Below, one piece after another: positions 20,126 to 33,500 of a stretch of 64,000 bases of DNA (position 1 is the first letter of the stretch; each line of letters starts with the position of its first letter). The position numbers and the translations under genes are program-made. The DNA comes from Lates calcarifer. Its lineage: Eukaryota > Chordata > Actinopteri > Centropomidae. Under the pieces are notes generated by a model. The model made no database searches. It was given only the letters and a program-made list of their open reading frames with translations, and was not told where the DNA came from. Where the stretch lies: positions 7,973,927-8,037,926 of the forward strand of contig NC_066850.1 in the NCBI RefSeq assembly GCF_001640805.2, written 5' to 3'.

Positions 20126-20690
20126 TCAAGTCAAATAATAACGTGACCACAAATTTGTTTAATGACAAACTAGTGTGGAAACTAATGACATTTCCATCAG
20201 TCTCAGCTGTACTTTGTGTTTCGTGCTAATTACAGCCTTCTAACATGCTAAACCACAATTCAAAAATGTTAGCACTATTTGGTGGGTCACTATTTTTGTG
20301 AACAGTATGATGACTTATTGGCATAAAGGCAGGCTTTAGGGACACAAAGTCAACAGAAAATGAGATTGAAAAGGAATAAATCGACTTTCTTTTTCTGTAT
20401 TTGATCAGAATTATCTGAGAGAGAGTGTGTAGCTGGGAGGACTTGGTCTCCAGAAATGTACAATTATGAATATCTTTGACATAAATGTAAAAAGCCCACT
20501 AACTAAAAACTTTTAGAAATAAATGTATTAAAGGTTTGAGAAAAAAGTGCAACCGTTCTGCGGAAATCCCTGAACTCTCCTCAGGCGACCTGCTGTTCGA
20601 AGACACAGGAAATTAGCTGCTGCTTTTTTACAGGTGATGTCACTGTTACGCACATCAAAACTGGCACTGCTTTGAAAGACGACAGCTCGT

Positions 20691-20904
20691 ACAGCAGCGG
20701 AGAGAAACACGGCAGCTCCAGCTCTTTGTGGGATGAAGAGTCCTTCAGTTTTTAACAACAGCAAACCGTCTGAGTTTACTGACCGACAAACTATCTTCGA
20801 CTTTCTCCGAGGCTGCCGCGTCTGTTGTTGGGAACTGCTTCAGCTTTCGAAGAGAAAGGGAAGAACTCACTGAGGAAAGCTTTCGTCGACCTGCCGAGCT
20901 AGTG
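20691..20904 (+). promoter_or_regulatory. hilpda: Probable hilpda first (non-coding) exon and core promoter
   Basis: GC-richer sequence with several CG dinucleotides (TCGACTTT, GCCGCG, TTTCGAAGAG, TTCGTCGACC) ends at a GTATGT donor (AGTG|GTATGT). It would splice to the acceptor TTCCCTGCAG at 21601-21610, 25 bases before the hilpda ATG. The start is not defined. HILPDA is hypoxia-induced in mammals. The nearest ACGTG HIF-type core I noticed upstream is at 20141-20145, with no supporting neighbour motif. Confidence 0.4.
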
Positions 20905-21635
20905 GTATGTTCTAGCAACGACGTTGTGACCATGTTTTTTGTGCTGTTGACTCAAAGACAGGCAACAAGTCCTGCGTATTCTTCCTGTGTGGTTTTATGT
21001 TTTATCGTTTTCTTCTGCCATGTGCTCTGGCTGCGACTGCTGCCTTCATGTTACGCTTCGTGCGCGCCTGCTTTTGAATTCATCAGTGTTTTATCAACAC
21101 AGTAAACAACAGTGAAGAGCAGAATGTAGATAAGAAAACTACAGCTGTTGCAACAGCTGTGTTGCCTGGTGGCTGTTACTTACTAGAGTGATGCAGTCCT
21201 GGATGTTAATTTACAACCAAGTTAAGTAAAAAATATATATATATATAAGTTTAGTCACATGCATCACTATGACACACAATTATTGAACATGTTCTATTTT
21301 CCGCAAATTAAACAGCAACTCTAAAGCAAAATCTCAATATTTCTAGTCAAATTAAGTCCGTTTTGGACTGCTCATCATTGTAAATCAGATTTTTCCAGCT
21401 GTCTTTAAATGCACCACTAGCCTTTGCTTGGTTCTTCCTGTTGATGTGGTATTGTTGTAGAAACAGAAACCCTTTCATGCAATCCTGGATCATTTGATCT
21501 ACTGAAATGCACAGTTTACAGTGATTACTCATTAAACATGTGTGTCATGCTACAGGTGTGTGCAAATGATTTGGTCATTAACTAACTGATATTTTATTCT
21601 TTCCCTGCAGGTAAATATCCATTTCCACTGGAGCC

Positions 21636-21842
21636 ATGGTGACAGCAGTCCTTAAGTTGTACTTCATTGGAACGGCGCTGACTGTCCTTGCAGTCTTTTA
21701 CGGAATAATGGACTCCTTTGGCGGCCTGATGTACGTCCAGGACGATACTTACATGCTAGAGCTGGACCACCAGACACAAAGAGAGCTCTCATCGAGCAAC
21801 CACCAGAGAGGATCTTCTGTGATCAAAAACATTGGCTTGTAG
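21636..21842 (+). CDS. hilpda: Hypoxia-inducible lipid droplet-associated protein (HILPDA/HIG2)
   Basis: HILPDA is a small membrane protein of the ER and lipid droplets that inhibits the triglyceride lipase ATGL and promotes lipid storage in hypoxia. The frame encodes 68 residues in one exon, against about 63 in mammals. Residues 5-34 (VLKLYFIGTALTVLAVF, then GIMDSFGGLM) follow the mammalian plan of one hydrophobic helix (about 6-22) with L-x-LY, a G, a T-L pair, then a conserved M-x-S-x-x-GL segment. The rest is polar and divergent. The start ATG has a GGAGCC upstream context and sits 25 bases after a strong acceptor (TTCCCTGCAG). Its position, divergent from impdh1, matches human IMPDH1-HILPDA order and orientation and supports the call. 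Sequence similarity alone would be modest because the protein is short. Confidence 0.85.
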   Translation: MVTAVLKLYFIGTALTVLAVFYGIMDSFGGLMYVQDDTYMLELDHQTQRELSSSNHQRGSSVIKNIGL

Positions 21843-22193
21843 TGGCAACGTCTTGGTTCACCACTTACAAAAATGTCTGCTGGATTAACATGTTGGACAC
21901 TGAGACTTTATAATTACTGTACCAGTTCCATTGCTGACTATACATCATTGTCTAACCTGTTGGACGTGTTTGAACAAGTCACTTTGAACAAGCTCTGCAC
22001 TAGATGGTTTGTTGATATAGATGCTTAATCCCAGCATGTGTCTGTTGTTCTGCTCTGATCTGCTGTCAAACACTGTAGCGGTCTTAAATCAATTACAACA
22101 GCAAATGTAACAGCACTACTGAACGATGATTTGCACTACAAGGGAGAAAGTTTTTTTTCCTTTCTCAGGTCAATGTGCATTTTGACTTTTGTA

Positions 22194-22199
22194 AATAAA
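22194..22199 (+). terminator. hilpda: hilpda polyadenylation signal
   Basis: AATAAA about 350 bases after the hilpda stop, closing a 3' UTR of ordinary size. It is followed by AT-rich sequence. Confidence 0.7.
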
Positions 22200-23381
22200 A
22201 TGAATTAAATTGAAATGAAGCATTGTAATGAGTACTGTGAGAAGTGCTGCATCCTCTTCTAAGAAACTGAAGATAGGTGATATGCTGTTCACTGGAAAGG
22301 TTATTGCTGGGACTCGGGCTGAATCACAACCTCACTAAAAATGTTCAGCAGTGATTTAGGAACTAAAGGCTGGACTAACAGAGTCACATCCCTAAACTGG
22401 TTTATGTTTTACTGCCTCACACAGCGAGCTCAGAAAACACAAACCAGTTTAGGGATATATTAACCTTTATACTCGCATGTTTACTTTAGAACAGCCAAAG
22501 TCTCAGATAAAATAAATAAGACCTTGGTCCTCTTGACTGACTGAATTGACTGAAGACATGATTCTTTTATACCAAATGCTCTGCTGTATTATTAAAAGCA
22601 GCCATGCAGGACATGCAGTCGTCAAGTCACGTCAAGTTTAATCATACTGATTCTATCAATATCACATGCAATATCTTTTCAGAGGGACTTCACCAGAACC
22701 ACAAGAGCAAACGGGTCCCAACACGGCCCAGGCTCTCTAGAGGGTAAAGGGAAAAACAACACAAGATTGGAAACCTTTAGGGAAGGCAATTCAATGAGGT
22801 ATCCTTGGCTCTTTGGATGGCTGGTTTGTCTGGTTGTGTAAGAGCAGCCCTGCAGTCTGGACTTAATGTCTGTGGTCATTAAGTACGGGTTAACAGTGAC
22901 TCATATTAATGTGAAAGGAGTTGCTCACATTGTTGAAGCCCTGAGAAGTATCACTCCTCTAGTCTGTCCAAGCTGCATTTCAACCAATTTTGGTTCATTA
23001 TTTAGGTTTGATGACCCAAATTTGCGTGATTCTGTGTCATCTCTTACTCAGATCAAGATGTTTTTCTCATGAGCTGTTGCCTGTCTCTGTTGCTCGTTCT
23101 GGGGTTTCTGACATTTTTCCCCCTTAAAGGGTTTTCTTGGGAAGTATTTCCTCATCTGAATCAGAGTCAGAGTGTGTCAAGCTGCTGCGCAAATTTATGA
23201 TTTTGGGTGTTCTAAAATTTAACTTGACAAACACAGCAAAAGCGAAAATTGAATGGTGTTAGTCACAGTTATCGTACAAACAAGTCTACACTGAATCACT
23301 ATTGTTACAGACTGAATCATTTCTTTGGCCTTTAACAGGGGAGCTTCCTTCACTGGTGACTGACAACACCCTTGTCAGAAA

Positions 23382-24171
23382 TAGGGCTGGGTACCGAAAT
23401 TTGTTTTTTTATGGCACAGACAGAAATGCTTCAATAGTAATTGGTATCGGAAGTTGTTTTGTTTTTCGGTGCCAATTTTCAGTACCTAGGAGTTAATCAC
23501 ATGATCAAGATCTGATAATGCTGCTGGTGATTGGCTGTAACGTTATACGAGGTAGAGGCATGCCGGAAAAATACTTAAGCGGTTACGCCCACAGACAGGG
23601 TTTACGTGTATCTGTGTTGTAAACTACAGTGTGTGTGTGTGTGTGTGTTTTAGCAAGATTGATGCCAATAATGCTCGATGCAATATTTGCAAGAAGGACA
23701 TCGTTTCTAAGGCCAGCAACACGGTCAATTTGATGAAGCATTTGAACGTGCAGTGAATCAATTTTAGAGCAGAAAGTTGCTCCGTGTTTGACAGAGCGCA
23801 CATTTTCTACAGCTGGGGACACCACCAGCCAGGAGCGGGCTTGTCTATTACCTGAGAACAGTTAATTTTTTTTGAAGAAGAACTGCTATGTGAAGCCGTG
23901 AGCATTAGACACTGACTTGTCACTTGTTCTCTTGCACTGAAAATTATTTGTTGTTTATTTTTTTTATGTTAGAAAACTGCTTTGATTGGAAAAATGCCAA
24001 AGCTGAAAAATAAAACTCAAGATTTGTACCATAATATGTAATCTAATTTTCGTTGTTAGAACTGATTTGATAAAATTGGTATTAAAAAAAATATCGTTCG
24101 GGAACCGGTATCGAAGTCAAGGTATTGGTATTGGTACCGGTATCGAAAATTTTGAACAATACCCAGCCTTA
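23382..24171 (+). mobile_element. Decayed hAT-superfamily DNA transposon, internally deleted
   Basis: The ends are inverted: left TAGGGCTGGGTACC, right (reverse strand) TAAGGCTGGGTATT. They are flanked by an 8-bp near-duplication, GTCAGAAA (23374-23381) and GTCGGGAA (24172-24179), 6 of 8 identical, as expected for an old hAT insertion. Inside, GGTACCGG and GGTATCG words recur near both ends. A short frame at 23652-23756 reads ARCNICKKDIVSK and NLMKHL, the C-x2-C...H core of a BED zinc finger as found at the N-terminus of hAT transposases. It then stops. The element is about 790 bp, far shorter than an autonomous copy, and has no catalytic domain. A (GT)n tract interrupts it. Confidence 0.8.
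23652..23756 (+). pseudogene. Remnant BED zinc-finger coding segment of the hAT element
   Basis: Thirty-four sense codons from SKIDANNARCNICKK to LMKHLNVQ, then TGA. Two cysteines and one histidine of the finger are kept. The distal histidine/cysteine is missing and no downstream transposase frame follows, so this is non-functional. Confidence 0.7.
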
Positions 24172-25067
24172 GTCGGGAATGATATACAATACAGGACAGT
24201 AAAAAACTACAAAATCCATAGAAACAACCATAGCTGTTGAGCCATTATCCTCATAAACAGTGCTTCTTTAATATAACCTGAACTTGCAACATACTTAATT
24301 TACTACTGCACTATGGGATATCTAGCTTTCAGCATTTATGGAGCATGACTAATTGGGGCAGCATGTCAGGGCTTTGGGTATGTCAGTTGGTTGAAAACGT
24401 CTTATGCCCTCAGGCGGCTGAAAACAATCAACTCGAGTTTTAACGTTCCTGTATTCCCCATGTTTCCAGTCTACGCCCCCCTCTGCCCCAACTTTGAGGA
24501 AGTGTGCCAACTTCTTGGGAAGCCTTTTCGCTACCAGAGGTTTTACTTGTATGATATGCACGTAGGCACCACACCAGCAGAGGCTAGTCATGCGAGGTGA
24601 GTCACTACAAGGATGTTATGGTTAATGTGCTGATGTAATGTGTCACCTCAGATTCTCACAAGTGGTTGCTTCCCGGTTGACTGATTTGACCTCTTTCCAT
24701 TTTATGTGTGGTTTCCCTTCCCTTTAAATAACATATGGAAACAATATAACCAGTAGGTTCTAATTACCTACTTTTGTCTCCAGTTGGAGCACATTCATTA
24801 TTATGTAAATTAAACATCTGGGCATGATTAAAATGCATAAATTGTGAGGTAGGCCCAGTAACATGAGCCGCACAAATATCACGACAACTGTTACGGTAAA
24901 ACGACATAAACTCGGCATGAGGTTGCACTCCATTGGCCCTACTGTCTGCTGTTCTTGTAAAGGCTTCAAAAACACATGTAGCTTACTTGTTCTGATACGA
25001 AATCGTGCGTCAAAGCGAAGAGCCCGTACTGATGCACTTTGGGACATTGGACTTTGATGCTCACTCA

Positions 25068-25070
<3 letters not shown>

Positions 25071-25106
<36 letters not shown>
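25071..25106. repeat. (GT)18 microsatellite
   Basis: Uninterrupted GT repeat followed by a G-rich run (CGGGGGGGTGGG). Confidence 0.95.
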
Positions 25107-25112
<6 letters not shown>

Positions 25113-25440
25113 GGTGGGCATGTGGGTGAAGACATGACGTCCGCTTGCGTTCAGTTGTGCCCACTACAGATGAAACTAGAGAAGGATTCTGTTTTGCTGC
25201 AATCACGCGTCTTCCCTTCTGCAGAAGTAGCAAAAACTTCTCCATTCTGGCTTTTGCGCATCATTTCTCTGCATTTCCTAATTCCATTTTTTTTTTTTGC
25301 AACACGCGAACGCATCGCAATTAACCTATTGCAATTAGTCACACTGAATTCAATTGCTTACCTCCCTTGTACCGGTTACAAGTGGCCACAAGGTGCGTTT
25401 CCATCAAACGCTCGTGAAATGTAAATCCTCCCTGCAGCAC

Positions 25441-25655
25441 CTGGATGCGGGCAGAAACACCTGCTGGCGGAGGACGCACCACCTCACACAGCACTTTTTA
25501 TGTTAATGACCCGTGCAAGCGCTTCCCACCCCCACTTGCCTTTAGAGCGCAAGATTAGGGTATGAACTGAGTCAGTATCGACAGGCATCTCCGTCACTGG
25601 TGTTTTTTAATTATTATTTTTTCTGGTGAGGGTCTCCTTATTTCTCGCATTGGAT
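25441..25655 (+). promoter_or_regulatory. sort1: Sortilin 5' UTR and proximal promoter
   Basis: The 200 bases before the sortilin ATG include CACCTG E-box words and a GC-rich stretch. No upstream ATG was found in the final 60 bases. No TATA box and no defined start site were seen. Confidence 0.35.
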
Positions 25656-27584
25656 ATGATCTGGAGACTCGTGGTCCTCGGCGGGGTGTGCGTCTGTCTT
25701 CTGGCCGCCGAAGGCAAGAGCCGCGGGGGGAGGACGGTGACTTTCCGCCGGACTCAGCGGGATGAGAGCCAGGGCCAAGTGCGCGCACGCCCCAGAAGAG
25801 AAACCAGCGGCTCGTCAGGCACATCCAAGCTTTCTCACGGTCCTGCCTTCACGTCCTGCCGGCTCCCCCTCACCCCGACCGAACACAAAGTTCTGGATGA
25901 CAACACGCACGAGGTAAGGTGTGTTTTCTTGGAAAAGTGTGTGGTATTGTTCTGAAGCTGGGAAGGGTTTGGTGAATAGGCAGGGCAATGTCCATCTAAA
26001 CCTTTGAACCATGCAGTCATGAGTTTTTACTGAACATGAGACTTTAATTTTCCTCATTTTTGGGATATTTTTCTTGATTTTTTTGACATTTTTTCAGAGT
26101 ATTCAAGGTAAGACAAGTGTAATAGAAAGAGGAATTATGACATCAAACTGATTTTTAACATGATCATAACATTTGTGCAAGCCTATGATCTAGTTACCAC
26201 TGTGGTAATAAACCAGTGAAGATTCTTTTATAATATTTATCAGCCTGTTAAGCCCATTTTGCCCATTTAAAGTGGAAGTTGTGTGAGTATCTTTTTTCTT
26301 TGTGTTACTTCGCATGTATGAGTCTTGCCTCTTTTGTTCACCTAGACAGGGTTTAATGGTGATGACGGCTCCTATGTAATCCTCACATGGGTGGGCGATG
26401 GTACAGGAGTGAGTATCTTTGCACTGCAACCATCACATCAGCCTCAGAAAACACAACATGCTCCCTGCTTGACTTTGCAGAGACAGAATCGGACTCAAAA
26501 ATGTGCGAATACTCAGACTTAGCTCTGTAGTCTGTCCGGTCTTCAGCAGTGCTCTCTCAGATATTTTCACACCGCCACAGTCATGATAAAGCCTTAAGCC
26601 TTACCCACGTTGCTGCATTTCCCAGGTGATCCTGGTGCTGTCTACGATCAGCACTCCTCTCGATTCTTTTCTAGAAGGAGGCTCCTCTCGTCTTTACAGG
26701 AGGTGAGTTGGTGTCTGAAGTATGACAGGAAAATGCATCAAAGCAGCCCACTCTGTTTGGAAGTCAAATAGTGAAAGCTTGACCTCACTCCCTCTCTCCT
26801 CAGTACGGATTACGGAAAGTCGTTCCATGACATTTCCCAACGCATCAACAACACTTTCATACGGGAGGAGTTTGGAGTCAGTGTCGGACCGGGGAGCTCT
26901 GTAAGTTAACATCAGCTTTGGTTTTGTGAGTGTGTGTGATGTGAGGGAGCTGTTAGAGATTCAGTTGGTGCTGTTCACACACAGGGAAGTGTATGTGTGC
27001 GTGTGTGTGCGTGTTATTGCCTCACAAAAGTGTGAAGACATCTTGCGTTTTTGCTCTGCCTTCTGCTCAACTTTTGCTGCATCTTCACGTTCAAACCATT
27101 TTTGCTCATGTCGTGCACAGTATGTGGTGTGGTGGCTGTTCAGAAATACACCCACTGAAATACGCTGATATATGAACACCTTGGTGCCTGCAACAGTAGC
27201 ATGAAACCAAATCTAAAATAATTAAACTAAACAAAATCTTAAGATTTTTACTGTTATACATCTAGAACTGAGCACAGAATGAGCAGAATGACATGATGTT
27301 TCTCTTCTTTATTCAGCTTTTTCTACTGTTAATTGTATGCTGTCCCTTAAAAAAGCTAAAAATGCAGATGTGCATTTAATAGCTTCTAATCGACAGGTGA
27401 TATTGACAGCGGACACGGCGGTGGTGGACAACCCAGGAGGGATCATCTTCACCTCCACAGATGCCGGCGCGACCTTCAAGTTCATCCAGCTGCCCTTCCA
27501 CTTGGCTCAGCCAATCACGTACCACTTCCTCAACCATGACTACCTCGTGGCTCTCAGCATTGATGTAAGTCACACAGCACACAG

Positions 27585-27622
<38 letters not shown>

Positions 27623-29919
27623 GTCTTTCTTTCTTTTAACTGTCAACTCCCTGGACATTTTTCTCTCAAGTTTTCATGGTCTCACCAAAGCCCCCTCACT
27701 CTGTGTAGTATTGTGGGCTAATAACCACCACACACATCAAGCACACACCTTAAAGTAAAGGTAAACACTCATTTGTTTCTTCCTGACATGCAGGGCGGTC
27801 TGTGGCTCTCTCTGGACTTTGGTGCCAAGTGGACAAAAGTTCACGATGGAGTACATTCTTTCTCATGGTGAGAATAAACAGGAAGTAAAACCACACACCA
27901 AATCCCTGTGTGCCCTAAAGAAACATGTCAGATCAACCTCATATAATGTGAAAAGCTGCAGAGATATTACACAGGTTTAAGAACTGAGATTACATCTGGT
28001 GTGCAGCATGTTTTTAAGTCTTTTGTAAAAACAGTTTCTAGGAACATTCTTGTGACACTTTTGTTGTTTGTGAAACATTTCTAACTTCTTCTTTCCATCA
28101 GGGGGGCTGGCGTCAATTTGTTTTTCAGCTGCAGTCGAGTAGACACAGGTAGGAGAGTGTTTTGTTATGCATGTGAAACAGCGTTTATCAAGTGACACAA
28201 GATCTATTTCAGGTAACTCTGACGTTAAAGTCAATTCTATATATAAATATATATAATCAAATCACTGAAATAAACACTGTTTTGTATACAATGGCTTTTG
28301 TATGTATATGTTGCATAGAAGCATAAAACAATAAAAACACAATACAACAATAGAAGACAGTGTCCAGTGGTAGCCTATGGTACAATATGTATAAATTAAA
28401 TGTGTTAAATGCACATGGAATAAATACATTTTTGACCATATTGTCATAGAACTGTATCTCCGACCAGTTGGCAGGATGTCAGTGCTCTAGATGTACAACA
28501 ATGTCTTTGACTTTTCATGTGATTCACCAGTGACTTAATGCACATAGTCACAAGGTTCACTCACTTGATTCAATTGATTGATTGGAAGTATCAAAGTGAG
28601 CTCAAAATACGTTGTCATGTCCAGTCTAATATATTTACACAGCCCAGAATCACAGATAGGCTTTACAAACTGCTCAGTATTCCTACTGTTGTCAGACTCT
28701 TGGTAAGATAAGGCACAGCCCTCCCATCCACTTGGAAATACGAAAGTACCTCCCAACACTTCTCATTTCTCAACCTTTGAAAATAGTGTGTTTTTAGAAA
28801 CATTCTTATCACTGTACAATCTCATTAGTCATAGGCCCGTGTGATGACTCGTTTTCGTAAAGCGATGTTATCTGTAGATGTAGGAATACGTCTGTCCTTC
28901 TACTGATTTCTTAACAGTAGAGGGGACAGGGAACCATACAGAGAGCTCAGAGGGTACAAGTACTACCCAGACAACAGTGTGAAATCAAGAGGATGTAACA
29001 GCTTTTCCTCTAAAGTATGGCGCTTAATTAAATGAAAAGCAGAGGGAAAACCAACAAAGAGTCTGGAGTGTCGTATTCCCATTTAAATCTGGTCAGACTC
29101 GTATCTCTTTCATCAAGTCTTGCTTCTTGTTGCTGTAGTTGAGGCAGACGAGAGAGGAGACTTAGTGCTGAAGAGGACTAAGGATCTGGGAAAGACCTTC
29201 ACCACGATCCATGAGGACATCTTCAGTTTTGGCTACATAGGAGCCTTTCTCTTCTTCTCTGTCATGGAAGACTCAGTAAGATGCGACATAAAGCATCCTC
29301 TATACTCACATGTATTTGTATAACTTCAGACAATAACAAAACACCTGTCATTCTGCTCATAAACCACTGAGTATTTATACAGTACTTTGTGTTATTTTGC
29401 TCCCAGAGATCCCCTCGTGTCATGTACTTCTCATCCGACCAGGGAGATACCTTCAGTCGAGCACTGCTGCCCTCTGCTTCCACTGAGCAGGTGAGAAACA
29501 GATACCTAAATTCTGTCTGAGACAAAACATATTAACTTTACACATGTTTTTAGTGGTTGAACATTATAGAAGCGATTGCACCTTAAGCAGGAACGCCAAT
29601 GGCAACATTTCCTTTTACAACACCAACTGAGCACACATCTGCTCTGGCGAAACAACTCCCCCGCACACACAGTTACACACCCACAACATCTTGTTGACAG
29701 CACAAACACACACTCTCTCACGATGATTAGACATTGTTTATGGCAAAGAATAAATTAGTCATCACAAAGTATTTTTAAAAATCTCAAATCCAGATTTTCT
29801 CACGAGCATGTGCTATCATTTTATCATATACATGTGTGTGTGTTTGCAGTTCTACTCCATCCTGGATGGAGATGAGGACATGCTCTTCATGCATGTGGAC
29901 AACCCAGGAGGTAACAGAC

Positions 29920-29951
<32 letters not shown>

Positions 29952-30509
29952 TTAATCCCTTTCTCCCACGTTTTCCACTCAGAGGACGTGCACAAGCGCA
30001 TGCCAACCTTAAAAAAAGAAAAAAACATGTTTGACACATATTCGCAAATATACCCGCGTTATGAGCGCAGCTTGACAGAGGTTATAGCTCTCTCAGCCTC
30101 TTTTGTTGTAATGGAAAAGCTTGACAGTAAGGACCAGACTGGTTTCACAAGTTCTCCCTGTTGCTGACAAATCATTCACACTCAGACTGTTTGTGTATGC
30201 GAGTCCAGCTGCCCAGTCTTTGTTCCTTTTTTTCCTCTCTCCTTCCTCCCTCCTGATCTCCTTCTCATTCACTCTGTCCTTTCTCATCCACATCCATTTG
30301 TTTTCGGTGTTATTATTAGTATTATTTTCGCCCCTGCAAAGTGCTCCAGTTAGTGCTGTATGGGTTAGGTGAGGAGACCTCTGCACTACTGAGATAAATA
30401 GGGGAGATACGGGGTAGAGGGGCTTTATCTTTTGTTGGCTGGAGGGAGGAAGATTTAGGTTACACGGCAAAAGCTGACAAACATATCTTGGGATCAGGGT
30501 GTAACACAA

Positions 30510-30541
<32 letters not shown>

Positions 30542-33500
30542 GCTAGAAAGGTAAACCACGTCCATCACCTTCCTCCTTCGTCCTTCATGGCATCAGTGTG
30601 AGCTTCACACAGTTATAATATGATTGATGATGACGTGTTATTGTTATTGCTGATGGCTGAAAAGTGTGTGTCAGCATGGCATCAACTGACACCAGGTGCT
30701 ACACGTGAGAGATTTGACATCATTTCATTATCACTAGATAGTTTGAAAACAGAAGACCATCATTCAGAACTTCTGCCACCTTCATTTTACATCATCTACC
30801 AGTGGGTTGGTTTATTTTGTTGGAAATCTGCTGCACTAGAGTGGAGAAAAACAAAATCACTTTCAATACTTATTGTTTCTGTAATAAAAGTTAGAAAAAA
30901 AAATTAGAATAACCACATCCCGTTTGCAGCAGGGAGTAAAGTGGTTTGCTGGAAATGTGGTCTTGATTTTGGAGAGACATTGAAACAATACCACAAACAT
31001 GAAACAGACGCTACCAATGATCTGGATTGTGAGCGGATAAAGCATCTGTGCTAAGATATTACAGTTAATTTCATACTACTCAAGTGATGGTAATACAGTC
31101 CCTGCTTTTTCATTTCAGAAACCCACAATTCTGATACAGTATAATGCCTTTTAAAGGAGCAGTCCAGCAATTTTGTATTTCATTGTCAAGATATCCTGTC
31201 TTTTAGTCCTGAGTGTAGGTGAAGCTGCAACAACATTGGATCCTACATTTCCCATAATTCAGCTGGATAGTGTCTTTCACTGAGGCCCAGTCTGCCTACC
31301 CCAACAAACGAATACACCTCCAGTTTTAACGCAGGCTTTCTGAAATACACCTGTAATCTCCAAACCTGAGTTTTGGTAACCCTGATGACATCATTATGAC
31401 ATAATCAGGGTTATTTTCTGGGTTTTTGACGTACCTTACTGTGGTGAGAGACTAAAACCCTTCTCTTTTGCCCCAGACACCTACTTTGGGACTATGTATA
31501 CATCAGATGACCGCGGGATCTTGTTCTCCAAATCTCTGGAGCGCCACCTGTTTGACGGGCATAGGAAGAGCGACTTCACCAACATCACCTCACTGAGGGG
31601 GGTGTACCTCACCAATAAACTGGACAAGGGTAGGCCGTCCATCTCTTTGTCCGTCAAGCGAGAAACTTTTCATTTTGATACAGGACTGAATCACGACTTC
31701 AGCGCTCTGTTTTGTTGCAGACGGTCGCATAAGATCTGTCATTTCCTTTAACAGAGGAGGGATGTGGCGACAGCTAAATAAACCAGAGAACGTGGACTGC
31801 ACAGAGCAAACTAAGAACGTATGTTGCATGCAGATGAAAATCAGTCCCTATTTCCACTGGTGTAGATTGGTATTACATTAATGCTTTTTTGTATCTGTTT
31901 ATTTTTCATCAGTGCAACCTTCATATTCATGGAGAACACAGTCGGAACAACCGAATAGTTCCCATGCTTGCTCTGTCTGAGCCGACTGCTATCGGCCTGG
32001 TCATCGCCCATGGTAACTGCAATTCACCCAGCTTTTCTTCCATTTCAATCATCAGTTGTAAATCTAATGCGATGACAAATATCTCCTCTTCTTCAGGAAC
32101 TGTGGGCGATTCTCTGTCCTCATCGCAGCACCCAGATGTGTTTGTGTCCTCAGACGGGGGTTATAACTGGAGGGGGACACTGAGGGGCCCCCACCACTAC
32201 AGCATACTGGACTCTGGTGGTCTCATTGTGGCTGTGGAGGCTCAGCGTGAAGGACAAGTCAAGACTATCAAGTACTGAACAGATATTTTTCACGTACAAT
32301 TAAGCAATCGTGAGTGAGAGGCAGAGAGAGTTAGAGTTATGTTTCTCATTGCCAGGTTTTCCACAGATGAGGGCCAGTGCTGGAAGTCGTATAACTTCAC
32401 AGAGCAGCCGTTCTTCTTCGCTGGCCTGGCGTCTGAGCCGGGCACCAAGGCTATGAACGTCAGCGTGTGGGGCTTCCGGCCCGAGGAAGACGGCCAGCCC
32501 ATGTGGGTGGCTGTCACCATTGACTTTCAGAGTCTCATTACCAGAGAGTGTGAGTCGAGTTGCTATAGTTCCACCTACTCCCATGTCTAGACTCCTCCTG
32601 TACAGTGCATGTTACCAGCTGGAGGTGGGTGCATGAGGATTTCAGCAGTGAGGTGGAGCCTTACAGAGGTCTCTCATTTCAGAAACGTAACAACCCGTGA
32701 CCTGGGACTTTCCGTAACCGAAATGTCTAAGAACGTATGAGACTTAGGCTGTTTCTGTTCCTCTTTTTTCATTTGTGTTTCATTTCACCAACTGGTATGC
32801 TTTGAAAACAAGACATGACTTAAAAAGCATCCAATGTGTCAAACCACTTGTTCTTTTGCCATTTTCCCTCCTGCTTTCCTGCGTGTGTCGTGGCTCTCGA
32901 TTTCTTCCTACATGAATGCACAGTTTTACATCAAAGTCAGAACAGATGTGGTTCATGATGTGGTGGGAGTTTGTTTTTATTTCATTCTCTGTTAAAAGAA
33001 TATGCCAGTTTGTTAGAGGCTCTAGTATTAAAAGAATCGCAAGTGACAGCTGCATCCTCATTGGTCATCATTTGTTTTGTCAGGTAACGACCAGGACTAT
33101 GAAGAGTGGTTGGCTCATTCTATAGAGGGAGAAGACTCAGAGAGAAACGGTTGTATCCTGGGCATCAAGGAGACTTACAGGAGGCTAAAGAAACAATCTG
33201 TGTGCAGGAATGGGAAAAGCTTTGTGGTGAGCAAGAAGCAAAGCCCCTGCTTGTGCACCAGAGAAGATTACTTATGGTGAGTCAGATCATTTGTGATATG
33301 TTGTCAGTGATTAGACGACCTTGTATGGCTTCATGTTTTTGTGCCAGCAACTGAGACAGCATGGAAACTATTCCCTAGTAAACACACTCTCTCCTTTACA
33401 GTGACTATGGCTACTATCGCCATGTGAACACTTCAGAGTGTGTGCGACAGCCCAACGCTGCAAACAAAACTTTGGAGATCTGTTTGAACGGGGAGGAGGA

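Larger units (their letters stand above)
12907..20690. other. Intergenic DNA between the divergent impdh1 and hilpda genes
   Basis: About 7.8 kb without a recognisable gene. It contains a GT/T simple tract, three stretches that look like old interspersed repeats (15135-15230, 17160-17550, 19740-20125) and a perfect CTCF-type motif (17663-17676), each listed separately. Regulatory DNA of the retinal impdh1 promoter should begin just right of 12906. I see no clear TATA box there. Confidence 0.6.
22225..25440. other. Intergenic DNA between hilpda and sortilin
   Basis: No gene is recognised. The segment contains the hAT-type fossil (23382-24171) and a long GT tract (25071-25106). Open frames of 60-160 codons here, including the one spanning the GT tract on the minus strand, are low-complexity or have no recognisable content. 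Confidence 0.65.

Noticed and set aside
20141..20145. ACGTG as a HIF-binding hypoxia element for hilpda
   Set aside because: A five-base core about 600 bp upstream, inside or at the edge of a dispersed repeat and without an ancillary motif, is not enough evidence.
19639..20168. Overlapping open frames on both strands
   Set aside because: They fall inside a dispersed fish repeat and have no transposase features.
24760..25245. 161-codon minus-strand frame, the second longest single open frame in the window
   Set aside because: It runs through an (AC)n tract read as THTHTH and has no domain features.
30093..30539. 148-codon minus-strand frame in sortilin intron 10
   Set aside because: Antisense to an intron and begins in a CA tract translated as CVCVCVC.
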